Assembly: GCA_032119595.1 (NCBI GenBank)
Contig: JAUMBQ010000001.1
Location: forward strand, 1-64,000
Source: JAGIBJ01 sp032119595
Lineage (GTDB): Bacteria; Actinomycetota; Thermoleophilia; Solirubrobacterales; Solirubrobacteraceae
DNA: 64,000 nucleotides
Direction of reading: 5' to 3'
Part shown: positions 7,421 through 17,728 of the stretch, piece by piece
How positions within the stretch are numbered: position 1 is the first letter of the stretch
Layout: every line of letters starts with the position of its first letter
The notes under the pieces: generated by a model
What the model was told of the DNA's origin: nothing
The model's input: only the letters and a program-made list of their open reading frames with translations
Database searches by the model: none
Program-made: the position numbers and the translations under genes

Positions 7421-7940
7421 TGAACGGCCAAAATCTGTCGTCAGGACAACAACAAATGGCCGCTCAGCGCCGGCCAGCCCGCTCAGCGCCGGCCGGTGGC
7501 GTGAACGGCCAAAATCTGTCGTCAGGACAACAACAAATGGCCGCTCACCGCCGACCGGTGACTCAGCGCCGGCCAGGGACTCAGCGCCGGCCGGCGGCTC
7601 AGCGCTGGCCGGTGACGTGAACGGCCAAAATCTGTCGTCAGGACAACAACAAATGGCCGCTCACCGCCGGCCGGCGGCTCAGCGCCGGCCGGTGGCTCAG
7701 CGCTGGCCGGTGGCGTGAACGGCCAAAATCTGTCGTCAGGACAACAACAAATGGCCGCTCAGCGCCGGCCAGCCCGCTCAGCGCCGGCCGATGGCGTGAA
7801 CGGCCAAAATCTGTCGTCAAGACAACAACAAATGGCCGCTCACCGCCGACCAGCCCGCTCAGCGCCGGCCGGCGGCTCAGCGCTGGCCGGTGGCGTGAAC
7901 GGCCAAAATCTGTCGTCAGGACAACAACAAATGGCCGCTC
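7421..7940. repeat. Six-copy array of a 45-bp hairpin unit with nested 17-18 bp spacer repeats
   Basis: A nearly invariant 45-bp unit starting TGAACGGCCAAAATCTGTCG and ending AAATGGCCGCTCA begins at 7421, 7502, 7618, 7716, 7797 and 7896. Its ends GGCCA/TGGCC and inner TGT/ACA are complementary. Start-to-start distances are 81, 116, 98, 81 and 99 bp, so the spacers differ by multiples of a 17-18 bp module related to GCTCAGCGCCGGCCGG. Copy 5 has a single G-to-A change (GTCAAGACA). Confidence 0.92.
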
Positions 7941-7990
7941 ACCGCCGGCCGGAGGCTCAGGGCTGGCCGTCATTTGGGCCGCGCAGCCCG

Positions 7991-8037
7991 CGTAGACACG
8001 AAACGGCCCGCGGAACGCGGGTCCGATGTCCACGCAC
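7991..8037 (-). repeat. Single copy of the 46-48 bp palindromic element
   Basis: Read on the minus strand this matches the fourth unit of the 23.5-kb array over about 46 positions with roughly eight differences. The outer arms CGTAGACA and TGTCCACG are complementary, and the inner GGCCCGCGGAACGCGGGTCC folds further. It lies 36 bp downstream of the thioesterase-like stop. Confidence 0.8.
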
Positions 8038-8072
8038 CAAGGCCCGCCGACCCCGCAGCCCGCGTCGCGTGG

Positions 8073-8930
8073 CTACTGGAGCGCGGAGTGGTCGGTTCGG
8101 GTCACCATCGGCCGGTCGGCTGGCGTGAGGGTGATGGCGAGCTGGCGCGACTGCGCGAGGAGCACGCCGTCGGCGGTGAAGAGACACACGTCCTCGTCGC
8201 AGAGCCCCTCGAGGGAGGCCTGGGTACGGGAGTCGAGCAGGATCGGCTGGTGCGGCAGGCCGGCAGCCGGGAGGGCCGTGCGGATGTCGAGGGTCATGTC
8301 GATCGTGGGGTTGAACGCCATCTCGGTGAGGGGGCCGAGCGCGGCGGGCCACCAGGCATCGGCGTAGAACGCGAGGAGCGGCAGATCGATCGGCTGAGGA
8401 TCCTTGAGCTCCAGCCAACCGCCGGTGCGGGCCGGCTCGCCGGGCTCCAATGGCGTGCCGGAGATCGGCGCCGGACCGATCCGCGGGGTGTACGTGACCC
8501 GCTCGGCGACCGATGGTAGGCGCGGGTCCGAGAACACCGGAAGGTCGGCCTCTGGCGGCGCGACCTGCGGCGCCGGCGGTGACCACCGCGCCAGCTCGCG
8601 CAGGCCCGAGGAGAAGGAGACGGCGAGCGCTTCGAGCATAACCTTGCCGCCCTGCTCGAGGCGGACCCGCAGGTTGGTCGCGCGGGCGCCCGAGCGGATC
8701 GTCTCGATGACGACCTCGGCGTCGCCAGCCTTCGGCGGCCGCATGAACTGGCACTGCAGCGAGCGCAGGGATCGATCGGGACCGGTCTCCGTCTCGATGG
8801 CGCGCACAAGGATCGCCATGAGGATGCCGCCGTTGATGCCGGCGAGCGCCGACCAGCCAGCGTCGAGCGAGCAGCCGTACCGGCCGTGCCCGAGCGGCGT
8901 GGCAGCGGTCGCCGTCGCGAACGCGCTCAT
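8073..8930 (-). CDS. Acyl-CoA thioesterase-like (TesB-type double hot-dog) protein
   Basis: A 285-residue protein with the layout of actinobacterial thioesterase-superfamily proteins: an N-terminal hot-dog half with GWSALAGINGGILMAILVRA, then SLRSLQCQFMRPPKAGDAEV and a second half with WLELKDPQPIDLPLLAFYADAW and the closing FTADGVLLAQSRQLA, which is characteristic of TesB-like folds (GL-A-E/SRQ). It probably hydrolyses acyl-CoA or an analogous thioester. ATG 8930 places the first strand correctly; the longer frame to 9065 is not needed. It starts 67 bp downstream of folB on the same strand but has no known role in folate synthesis. Confidence 0.78.
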   Translation of the reverse strand: MSAFATATAATPLGHGRYGCSLDAGWSALAGINGGILMAILVRAIETETGPDRSLRSLQCQFMRPPKAGDAEVVIETIRSGARATNLRVRLEQGGKVMLEALAVSFSSGLRELARWSPPAPQVAPPEADLPVFSDPRLPSVAERVTYTPRIGPAPISGTPLEPGEPARTGGWLELKDPQPIDLPLLAFYADAWWPAALGPLTEMAFNPTIDMTLDIRTALPAAGLPHQPILLDSRTQASLEGLCDEDVCLFTADGVLLAQSRQLAITLTPADRPMVTRTDHSALQ

Positions 8931-8997
8931 CGAGTGAGTCCCGCGACGCAACGGGAGACCGCGCCCCGCCGTGCGCGCGCTGATGCGCGGCGGCGCA

Positions 8998-9453
8998 TCA
9001 GTCGTCGTCGACCTCGTCGTGGCGGCGCGTGCGCTCGCGCCACACCTCGACCGAGACCTCTTCAACCGTGAGCGGAATCGGCGGCTCGGGCTTGGCCGCC
9101 TTGACGCTGATCGCCTCGACCGGGAAGCGAATCAGGATGCGGTCCGCAATCTCGGCGGCGAGGCGCTCGAGCGTGCGGTAGCTGCGCTGCTGCGCCACCA
9201 GGGCGGCGAACTCGCAGATCGAGCCGTAGTCGACGGTGTCCTCGACGCGGTCGGTCACTGTAGCGTCGGTATCGCCGACCTCCAGGCGGATGTCGAGGAT
9301 CAGGCGCTGCCCGATCTCCCGCTCGGCGTCCGTGACGCCGTGGTGCGTGTAGATCGACAGCCCCGAGATCTCGATCGTGACCGTGGTCGCGCCGCCGTCC
9401 TCGTCGTATTCGTCGAGGTCGTCGGAGTCGAGTTCGTCGTCTTCGTCAGACAT
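8998..9453 (-). CDS. folB: Dihydroneopterin aldolase
   Basis: FolB converts 7,8-dihydroneopterin to 6-hydroxymethyl-7,8-dihydropterin and glycolaldehyde, supplying the FolK substrate. After an unusual acidic 20-residue leader (DEDDELDSDDLDEYDED), the core shows IEISGLSIYTHHGVTDAERE, the glutamate of the active site, the strand RLILDIRLEV, and DTVDYGSICEFAALVAQQ with the invariant tyrosine region, ending in KPEPPIPLTVEEVSVEVWRER. The total of 151 residues is longer than the usual 120 because of the leader. It lies between folP (68 bp upstream) and the thioesterase-like gene. Confidence 0.93.
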   Translation of the reverse strand: MSDEDDELDSDDLDEYDEDGGATTVTIEISGLSIYTHHGVTDAEREIGQRLILDIRLEVGDTDATVTDRVEDTVDYGSICEFAALVAQQRSYRTLERLAAEIADRILIRFPVEAISVKAAKPEPPIPLTVEEVSVEVWRERTRRHDEVDDD

Positions 9454-9521
9454 CGCACGAACCTAGCAGCGGACCGCCCGACGCCCGGTGCCCGCAAGGC
9501 CCCAGCCGCGCGACCGGCCGC

Positions 9522-10331
9522 TCACCGTGCGCCGAGCACCGCATGGGCGACCAACAGCGCGTCGCGATGCTCGGCGACGTCATGCACGCGGAAGATGCGG
9601 ACGCCCTCGCGGTAGGCGAGCACAGCGGTCGCGACGGAGGCTGCAACCCGCTCCGCCGGCTCAGCCCGACCGGTGATCTGACCAAGCAGCCCCTTACGGG
9701 ACGTCCCGAGCACGAGCGGGTGCCCGAGCGCGAGCAACGCATCGACGTGCCGCAGCAGCCGCAGGTTGTGCTCGATCTTCTTGCCGAAGCCGATGCCGGG
9801 GTCAAGGTCAATCCGGCCGGGTGCGATGCCGGCCAGCTCCGCGGCCTCCACGCGCTCGCGGAGAAAACCTTCGACCTCCGCCACGACATCCTCGTAGTGC
9901 GGCGCGACCTGCATCGTCTGCGGCTCGCCGCGCATGTGCATCAGGCAACACCGCACTTGCGGGTGACTCGCGATGACCACGCTCATCTCGGGATCGCCAC
10001 GCAGGGCCGTCACGTCGTTGACGTACGTGGCGCCGGCATCGATCGCGGCCGCCGCCACCGACGCCTTCATCGTGTCGATCGACACCGTGACCTCCGGTGC
10101 GCGCCGCCGCAGTTCGCGGATCACAGGCTCTGTGCGTCGGATCTCCTCAGCCGCGTCGACCGGCGTGGCACCGGGGCGGGTCGACTCACCGCCGACGTCG
10201 ATCATGTGCGCCCCCTCCTCGATCAACCGCAGCCCCTGCGCGACCGCCGCCTCAGCGTCGAGCCACGACCCGCCATCGCTGAACGAATCCGGCGTCACAT
10301 TGAGGATGCCCATCAGGGTGAAATCGCTCAC
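9522..10331 (-). CDS. folP: Dihydropteroate synthase
   Basis: FolP condenses p-aminobenzoate with hydroxymethyl-dihydropterin pyrophosphate and is the target of sulfonamides. The 269-residue TIM-barrel shows both family signatures: MGILNVTPDSFSDGGSW at residues 8-24 and MIDVGGESTRPGATPVDAAEE, plus the pterin and phosphate sites DPGIGFGKKIEHNL and GTSRKGLLGQI. Its start, MSDFTLMGILNVTP, is as expected. It heads the local fol set. The folE gene that usually precedes it is not in the window; instead a protease gene sits 70 bp upstream on the same strand. Confidence 0.96.
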   Translation of the reverse strand: MSDFTLMGILNVTPDSFSDGGSWLDAEAAVAQGLRLIEEGAHMIDVGGESTRPGATPVDAAEEIRRTEPVIRELRRRAPEVTVSIDTMKASVAAAAIDAGATYVNDVTALRGDPEMSVVIASHPQVRCCLMHMRGEPQTMQVAPHYEDVVAEVEGFLRERVEAAELAGIAPGRIDLDPGIGFGKKIEHNLRLLRHVDALLALGHPLVLGTSRKGLLGQITGRAEPAERVAASVATAVLAYREGVRIFRVHDVAEHRDALLVAHAVLGAR

Positions 10332-10401
10332 CGCCCGATCATCGCACTGGCAGCGCCAGAGCCGCCGGAACCTCCCGGCGACCCTGGCGCTCCAGACCGC
10401 G

Positions 10402-12498
10402 TTAGCGCTTGGCGACGCCAGTCGCGACGGCCGTGCCGCCTCCGGCGTACCGGGTGGTGTGCGTCACGGTGTACGTGCGGGTCGAAACGAGGCCGCAGAG
10501 GCGCACCGCCGTCGCCGAAGCCGAGAGGCTTGCACTCGCGGCGACCGGGCTTCCGCCGGCCGCCGGCGTGATCACGACCGACTGCGACGTCACCGGGACA
10601 CCCTGGATCGCGGTCGGGGCCGCCCACGCCACGTTCGCGCACGACGACGCCAGGAAGCGCGTCACGATCGGCGCCACGAGGTTGCGCACGGGCGTCAGCG
10701 GCGTCCCAAACGGCGCGCCGTTCGGAGTCACCACGGCGGTAGACGACGCGGAGGTCGCGGCCGTCGCGCCGTAGTTCGACCACACCACCGCGCGGTAATC
10801 GCTGTCCGGCTCCAGCTCACACGCCGTGTGCTTGGTCGACGTTGCGGGCAGCCCATTCGTCGCGCCAGCGCCGTACCCGCTCTGCATCAGCAGCACGTTG
10901 TAGCTCGTGACCGGCCAGCCGCTCACGGCCGTCGGCGCCTTCCAGGACACATCGAGGCAGTAGTCGACCGAGCCAGAAGTGGTGCTGAGGCGGGTCGTCG
11001 CCACCACGTTCGTCGGAGCCGGAATCGGCGTGCCGCGCGGGACGCCAGCAGGCGTGGGGTTCGACGTGTTCACCGTGCTGTTGGAGAGGGTGAGATCCGA
11101 CTTCGCCTGCACCGAGATCACGTGCGTCGTGTTCGGGTCCAGACCGCAGAACCGCGGCGAGCGACCGTTCAGGCCGAGCGACGTCGTGGTCGGCTCGCCA
11201 TCGAAGAGCACGACGTAGGACGTGACCGGTGCCCCGGCGACCTCCGTCGGCGCGTCCCATGCTGCGCGGAGGCAGTAATCCGCGACCTGGCCGGCCCCAA
11301 GACTGCGCTCGCCCGTCAACGACAGGTTGCGCGCCGGTCCCGGCGACTGACGCACCGCATACGAGACCGTGCTGGTCTCGCCGAAGCGATCCGGGGAGAC
11401 GCCGTTGTCGTTCACGGCGCGCAGCTCCCAGTCGTACGACTGACCGGCCGTCAGACCGGTGACCCGGTATTCCGTGGTGCCCGCCGGCAGATTGACGATC
11501 GAGCCGGGGCGCGTGAGGCGGTACCCGGTGCGCGGCACGCGGGCATCGTCGGCGTGCTCCCACCGCAGCAAGACCGAGCTGCTCGTGGCCGAGACGGGGC
11601 GGAAGTTGCCGGGCTGCATCGGGCGAAGCGCCGCGAGCGGCACGAGTTCATCCAGCGTGACCCACTGCGGCGGCGTGGCCTCCGGGTGCTTGGCGAACTG
11701 CTCGCGGAGCCACTCGGCCACGGTGGTTGCGTTCGACCCCACTGGCGTCTGGGGGAACGTCCCCGAGAATCCGCCCTGGTCAGAGAACGTCCACGGAGCC
11801 TGGTTTGCCAGGAACTCGCCCGAGGTGATCGCGCGGATCACTGGCGCTGACGTCGGCGTCGGGAACCAGAACGCTGCACTGCCGCTGTCGCCGCCGATGG
11901 CCTGCAGGCGCACCTGGCCGGGCTCGCGCTCGCCACTGGGCGTCGCCCAGCCAACCTTCGGCTCCGGCAGGCGATCAGCCGTGACGCCGCCGAACCCAGC
12001 GAACAACACCTGGCCGGGCAGCACCGACAGCAATGGCTTACTCGGCGTCTCCTCGAGCAGTCGCGGGAAGCCCGTGGCCGGGGCCGGGAGCGGCTCGCTC
12101 AGGAGCGTGAGTGAAATGTCGCCGATGCGAGCGCCCGTGGCGTCGCGCGGCATGAACCACGTCGTCGCGCCGGCGGACCCACGATCCTTGGTCCAGATGC
12201 CGCCGTCGGCGGGAGCGTGGCCGGTCGCAAGCACCCAACGAGGCGCGACCTGCGTCGCACTGGCCTGCCCGCCGCCGATGAGACGCCAAGCATCGATCGC
12301 CTGCGTCGTTCCGGGGTAGATCGTCGGGACTTCGGTCGGGTACACGCCGTGGCCGACCGCGAATGCAGCCGGCGCGGTCGCCGCGGCAAGCGCGGTCGCG
12401 GCCAGGCCGCAGGTCAGCGCGCGACGGAGGTCGCCGCGCCAGCGAGCGGCCGGGCGCACCGCTTCCTTCGGGCCGTCAGGCCCTTGCGTTCCAAACAT
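10402..12498 (-). CDS. Secreted trypsin-like serine protease with C-terminal fibronectin type III repeats
   Basis: A 698-residue exported protein. I chose ATG 12498; the N-terminus then has an arginine-rich stretch followed by LAATALAAATAPAAFA, a signal peptide. The first 250 residues look like an S1 (trypsin) domain: APRWVLATGHAPAD for the His site (WVLTAAHC in typical members), GDISLTLLSEPLP for the Asp site, and AIGGDSGSAAFW for the catalytic Ser. After a linker come about four fn3 modules with the W-D-A/W-K-A-PT and TSY-V-L pattern and LPPGT-like turns. The cysteines of classical trypsin are not at the usual places. It likely acts on the cell surface or in the medium. Its end is 70 bp from folP. 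Confidence 0.8.
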   Translation of the reverse strand: MFGTQGPDGPKEAVRPAARWRGDLRRALTCGLAATALAAATAPAAFAVGHGVYPTEVPTIYPGTTQAIDAWRLIGGGQASATQVAPRWVLATGHAPADGGIWTKDRGSAGATTWFMPRDATGARIGDISLTLLSEPLPAPATGFPRLLEETPSKPLLSVLPGQVLFAGFGGVTADRLPEPKVGWATPSGEREPGQVRLQAIGGDSGSAAFWFPTPTSAPVIRAITSGEFLANQAPWTFSDQGGFSGTFPQTPVGSNATTVAEWLREQFAKHPEATPPQWVTLDELVPLAALRPMQPGNFRPVSATSSSVLLRWEHADDARVPRTGYRLTRPGSIVNLPAGTTEYRVTGLTAGQSYDWELRAVNDNGVSPDRFGETSTVSYAVRQSPGPARNLSLTGERSLGAGQVADYCLRAAWDAPTEVAGAPVTSYVVLFDGEPTTTSLGLNGRSPRFCGLDPNTTHVISVQAKSDLTLSNSTVNTSNPTPAGVPRGTPIPAPTNVVATTRLSTTSGSVDYCLDVSWKAPTAVSGWPVTSYNVLLMQSGYGAGATNGLPATSTKHTACELEPDSDYRAVVWSNYGATAATSASSTAVVTPNGAPFGTPLTPVRNLVAPIVTRFLASSCANVAWAAPTAIQGVPVTSQSVVITPAAGGSPVAASASLSASATAVRLCGLVSTRTYTVTHTTRYAGGGTAVATGVAKR

Positions 12499-12778
12499 GA
12501 GGTTCTCCGTGGTGTGGGTGCGGGACGCGTGCCCGAACCACGAGCACGCCGGTCGCATGCTGGGCGCCCACACCCCTCGGTCTCAAGCGACGCCACCCTG
12601 AACCGGACCCTGACCCGTCCTGCTCTGTGAGAGGCCCCACAGATTTCGCCGGACCGACCGACGCCCACCGCGAACATCCCTGCAAACCAGCTCAATTGAC
12701 CGGCGCCAGTGTGCCGGCTGGCCGTGGGTCCCAGGGCCCCATTCCTGCGTACCATCGGGGCCTGTCCACCCCCGCCTC
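12499..12778. promoter_or_regulatory. Divergent promoter region
   Basis: This 280-bp space separates the minus-strand protease and the plus-strand LuxR-type regulator, so it must carry promoters for both. A TTGACC is present at 12696-12701, but no matching -10 at a suitable distance could be assigned. I see no repeat array here, unlike most other gaps. Confidence 0.45.
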
Positions 12779-15676
12779 ATGCCGCCCGCGACCGCACCAC
12801 TGATCGTAGGCCGCGACGCCGAGTGCGCCGCGATTCAAGACGCCTTCCGCGCCCTGAACGACGGGCAGTCCGCCACGCTCGACATCGCCGGCGAAGCGGG
12901 TATTGGGAAGACCAGCCTGCTGCGATTTGTGGAGCAGACGGCAGCACGCCACGGCATCGCCGTGATGCGGGGCCGCGCCAGCGAGATCGAACACGACCTT
13001 CCGTACGGCGTTTGGCTCGACGCCCTTGAGCATCTTCCTCACGGCCTCGACTCCGCCGAGCCGCAGCTCCGGCATGTGCTGCACCGCCACCTGCGCACAC
13101 TGCTGCGGGAGCGTGCCGGGAGCCGTGGACTCCTGCTCACGCTCGACGATCTCCACTGGGCTGACCCAGCCAGCATCGACGTCATCGCATCGATCGTGGA
13201 CCGGGGCATCGGCGCGCCGCTGATCCTCGCGCTTGCGCACCGCCCAAATCAAGCCGGATCGGTGATGCGGGAGGCTCTGCTGCGCGCCGCTGGCGACACC
13301 GCACTGCGACCCCTGCCGCTGGGCCCACTCGCCGCCGACGACCTCGGCCCGCTCCTCCCCGCCCACCTCTCGGCCCGTGAGCGCGAGCACCTGGCCGAGC
13401 AGTGTGGTGGCAACCCGCTGTTTCTCACCACGCTGCTCCAGCCGCTGGCACGCCCACGGCCGGGCGCGGCGGCGAGCGGACGCACGCCCGCGCTCTCCAG
13501 CGGACCGAGCCTGGGCTCCGACGGGCGGCGCCCACCCCGAGTGCCGGGGCCGCAAGGAGCAGGCGTCCGCGAGCACCCCGCGGTCTACGCCGCCCTCACG
13601 AGTGAGCTGGAGCCGCTGAGCCCGCCTGCCAGGCGTTTGCTTGACGCGGCTGCCGTCGTCGGAGATCCCTTTGAGGCATCGCTCGCCCACGGCCTCGCGG
13701 GAACCGATCCTGCCGACCCAAGCGCGCTCGACGAACTCATCGCCGCCGACCTCGTGCGCCCCGGCGACGGCCCCCGCTGGTGCACGTTCCGGCACCCGCT
13801 CTTGCATGCCCACGTCTACGAATCGACTCCGCTGGCGTGGCGGACGAACGCGCATGCCTCCGTCGCGCAGTCCCTCGCGAGCGTCGGTGCCGAGGCGGGT
13901 GTCACCGCCCCGCATGTCGAGCGATCCGCAACCATCGGCGATCGCGAAGCGATCCGTACCCTCGCCGCCGCAGGCCGCGCCGCGCGAGGCCGCGCCCCTG
14001 CCAGCGCCGCGCACTGGCTCGCCGGTGCATGGGATCTCGTGCCGCCCCGCGACCGCCTCGAGCTCGACCACCTCCTGGTGTGCCATGACGCAACGACCGC
14101 CCTCGCCGTCGCCGGGCGCCACGCCGAAGCACTTCATCACTTGAACGAGCTGTTTGCCGCGCTCCCGCCCGGCCATCTCGCTCGACTGCCGGTCACGATC
14201 GGCGCCTCCGCCGTCGAGCGTCTCCTCGACCGCGCCGCCGATGCCCGCGTCCGGCTTACCGACGCACTCGCCGACCTGGATGCCAGCCCTTCCTACCCCC
14301 GCGCCATGCTGCTGCTTGAACTGGGCATCCTCGAAGCCGTCGACGACCAGCCGGGGGCACTCGCCGCTCGTGCCCACGAAGCACTCGAGTGCACCACGGC
14401 CATCGGCGACCCGGTGATGGTGGCGACCGCCCTCAGCCTGCACGCCCTCTCCGCGTGCTTCACAGAAGCCGTCCCGGAGAGCGTCAGGCGACTGGATGCC
14501 GCGGCCGCCGCACTCGACGCGATGGATCCGGACGCCTTGAGTCTGGCCACCCGAGCGCTCTCGATGACCGCCGAAGCCGCATGGCTCCTCCAGCGCCATG
14601 GCCTTGCGCTGACGCAGCTAGAACGCGGGGTCGTCGCGCTGCGAGATGGCCGCGCGCCGATCTCCGCCGTCGAGGCGCTCAGCGGCCAGGCCGTTGCGCT
14701 GGCGGCGACCGGCGAGGCGTCCCGCGCCCGCCGCAAAGCCGATGCCGCGCTCGAAGAAGCCCGACTGATGACCAACGAGCAGTCGCTGATGTCAGCGCAC
14801 CTCGCCGTCGCCGTCACCGAGGAGCTGACCGGGGATCCGCACGCCGCCGTGGTCGCAGGCGAGCAGGCCGCCCTGCATGCGCAGCGCACCGGCTCACGGC
14901 TCATGCGCTGCTTCGCCGGCCAAGCGCTGAGCCGCGCGCACATCGCCGCCGGCAGCGGGGACGCGGCCACGGCGACCATCCTCGGCACCCACGGCGGAGC
15001 CGACCTCCCGTTCCTCCCGCGAACCTTGCGCGCCGAGAGCTTCGCACTGCTGGCGTGCGCGTCTGCCGAAGCGGGGCGCCCCGGCGACGCAGAGGCCTGG
15101 GTCGAGCGTGCGCACGCCTCGGCTGAAGCCGACGACCTCGCCGGGAGCTGGGCCTTCGCGTGGCTCGCATCGGCGGCCCGCTCGCACGCCAGTGGCGATC
15201 ACGACGAGGCGCTGCACGACGCCCGATCGGCCGCGGCCAGCGCAGAGACGGCCGCCCTGCCGATCGTTGCCGCTCGTGCCCGGATCCTCTGCGGCCGGGC
15301 CCAGTCGGCCGCGGGCGACCGCGAAGGTGCGGCCTCCACGCTGCGGGAGGCCGAAGCAGCCTGCACCGCGCTGGGCGCCGATCGCCTGGCTGCCGAAGCG
15401 GTCCGCCACCTGCGCGGCATCGGCCGCCGCGTCAATCGCCGCGGGCGCCAGGGCGTGACCAGCGGAGCGTCCGCCCTGACCGCGCGCCAACGCCAGGTCG
15501 CGACGCTCGCCGCCGACGGGCACTCAAACCGCGAGATCGCCGCGACGCTCTTCCTCAGCCAGAAGACGATCGAGTCGCACCTCGCCGGGGCGTTTGCGGC
15601 CCTCGGAATCGCCTCGCGTGCCTCCCTCCCCACCGCGTTGGCCGCGTGGTCCGCGCCAACCGGCAGCGAAACCTGA
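12779..15676 (+). CDS. LAL-type (large ATP-binding) LuxR-family transcriptional regulator
   Basis: A 965-residue regulator of the MalT/LAL type. The N-terminal AAA/STAND ATPase has the Walker A GEAGIGKTS at 38-46 and Walker B LLLTLDDLHWAD at 118-129. A long helical TPR-like region follows. The C-terminal 68 residues form a LuxR HTH: ALTARQRQVATLAADGHSNR, EIAATLFLSQKTIESHL. ATP-bound STAND regulators of this kind switch on transcription when an unknown ligand is sensed by the repeats. It is divergent from the protease gene, a possible target, and upstream of the second ftsH by 177 bp. The ligand cannot be inferred. Confidence 0.9.
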   Translation: MPPATAPLIVGRDAECAAIQDAFRALNDGQSATLDIAGEAGIGKTSLLRFVEQTAARHGIAVMRGRASEIEHDLPYGVWLDALEHLPHGLDSAEPQLRHVLHRHLRTLLRERAGSRGLLLTLDDLHWADPASIDVIASIVDRGIGAPLILALAHRPNQAGSVMREALLRAAGDTALRPLPLGPLAADDLGPLLPAHLSAREREHLAEQCGGNPLFLTTLLQPLARPRPGAAASGRTPALSSGPSLGSDGRRPPRVPGPQGAGVREHPAVYAALTSELEPLSPPARRLLDAAAVVGDPFEASLAHGLAGTDPADPSALDELIAADLVRPGDGPRWCTFRHPLLHAHVYESTPLAWRTNAHASVAQSLASVGAEAGVTAPHVERSATIGDREAIRTLAAAGRAARGRAPASAAHWLAGAWDLVPPRDRLELDHLLVCHDATTALAVAGRHAEALHHLNELFAALPPGHLARLPVTIGASAVERLLDRAADARVRLTDALADLDASPSYPRAMLLLELGILEAVDDQPGALAARAHEALECTTAIGDPVMVATALSLHALSACFTEAVPESVRRLDAAAAALDAMDPDALSLATRALSMTAEAAWLLQRHGLALTQLERGVVALRDGRAPISAVEALSGQAVALAATGEASRARRKADAALEEARLMTNEQSLMSAHLAVAVTEELTGDPHAAVVAGEQAALHAQRTGSRLMRCFAGQALSRAHIAAGSGDAATATILGTHGGADLPFLPRTLRAESFALLACASAEAGRPGDAEAWVERAHASAEADDLAGSWAFAWLASAARSHASGDHDEALHDARSAAASAETAALPIVAARARILCGRAQSAAGDREGAASTLREAEAACTALGADRLAAEAVRHLRGIGRRVNRRGRQGVTSGASALTARQRQVATLAADGHSNREIAATLFLSQKTIESHLAGAFAALGIASRASLPTALAAWSAPTGSET

Positions 15677-15810
15677 CCGCTCCCTGACTATCCGAGACTC
15701 CAAACCACCGGCGCTAGGGCGTTCCGGTCGATCGACCCCTTGGACGACCTCAGGAAGCGGTCGCTACGAACCGGTTCATCACGTAAGGTGCGCGATTCCC
15801 CCGCGTCGCT

Positions 15811-15833
15811 GACTCGTCAGCACGAGTCTTTTC
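15811..15833 (+). terminator. Short hairpin with T-run before the second ftsH
   Basis: GACTCGT (15811-15817), loop CAGC, ACGAGTC (15822-15828), followed by TTTTC. It could end the LuxR transcript or attenuate the next gene, whose ATG is only 20 bp further on. Confidence 0.4.
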
Positions 15834-15853
15834 ACTCCCTCGAGAGCCCAGCG

Positions 15854-17724
<1,871 letters not shown>

Positions 17725-17728
<4 letters not shown>

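Larger units (their letters stand above)
7291..8072. other. Gene-free 780-bp region packed with repeats
   Basis: No coding frame here is convincing; open frames on both strands only translate repeats. Its content is the six-copy hairpin array (7421-7940) and one copy of the 46-48 bp palindromic element (7991-8037), described separately. Confidence 0.7.

Noticed and set aside
7421..7940. CRISPR-like array
   Set aside because: The spacers are themselves copies of one 17-18 bp repeat and differ only in number of copies, there is no leader, and no cas gene is in the window.
12692..14599. 635-residue minus-strand frame opposite the LuxR-type gene
   Set aside because: It has no recognisable domain and is antisense to a complete STAND/LuxR protein.
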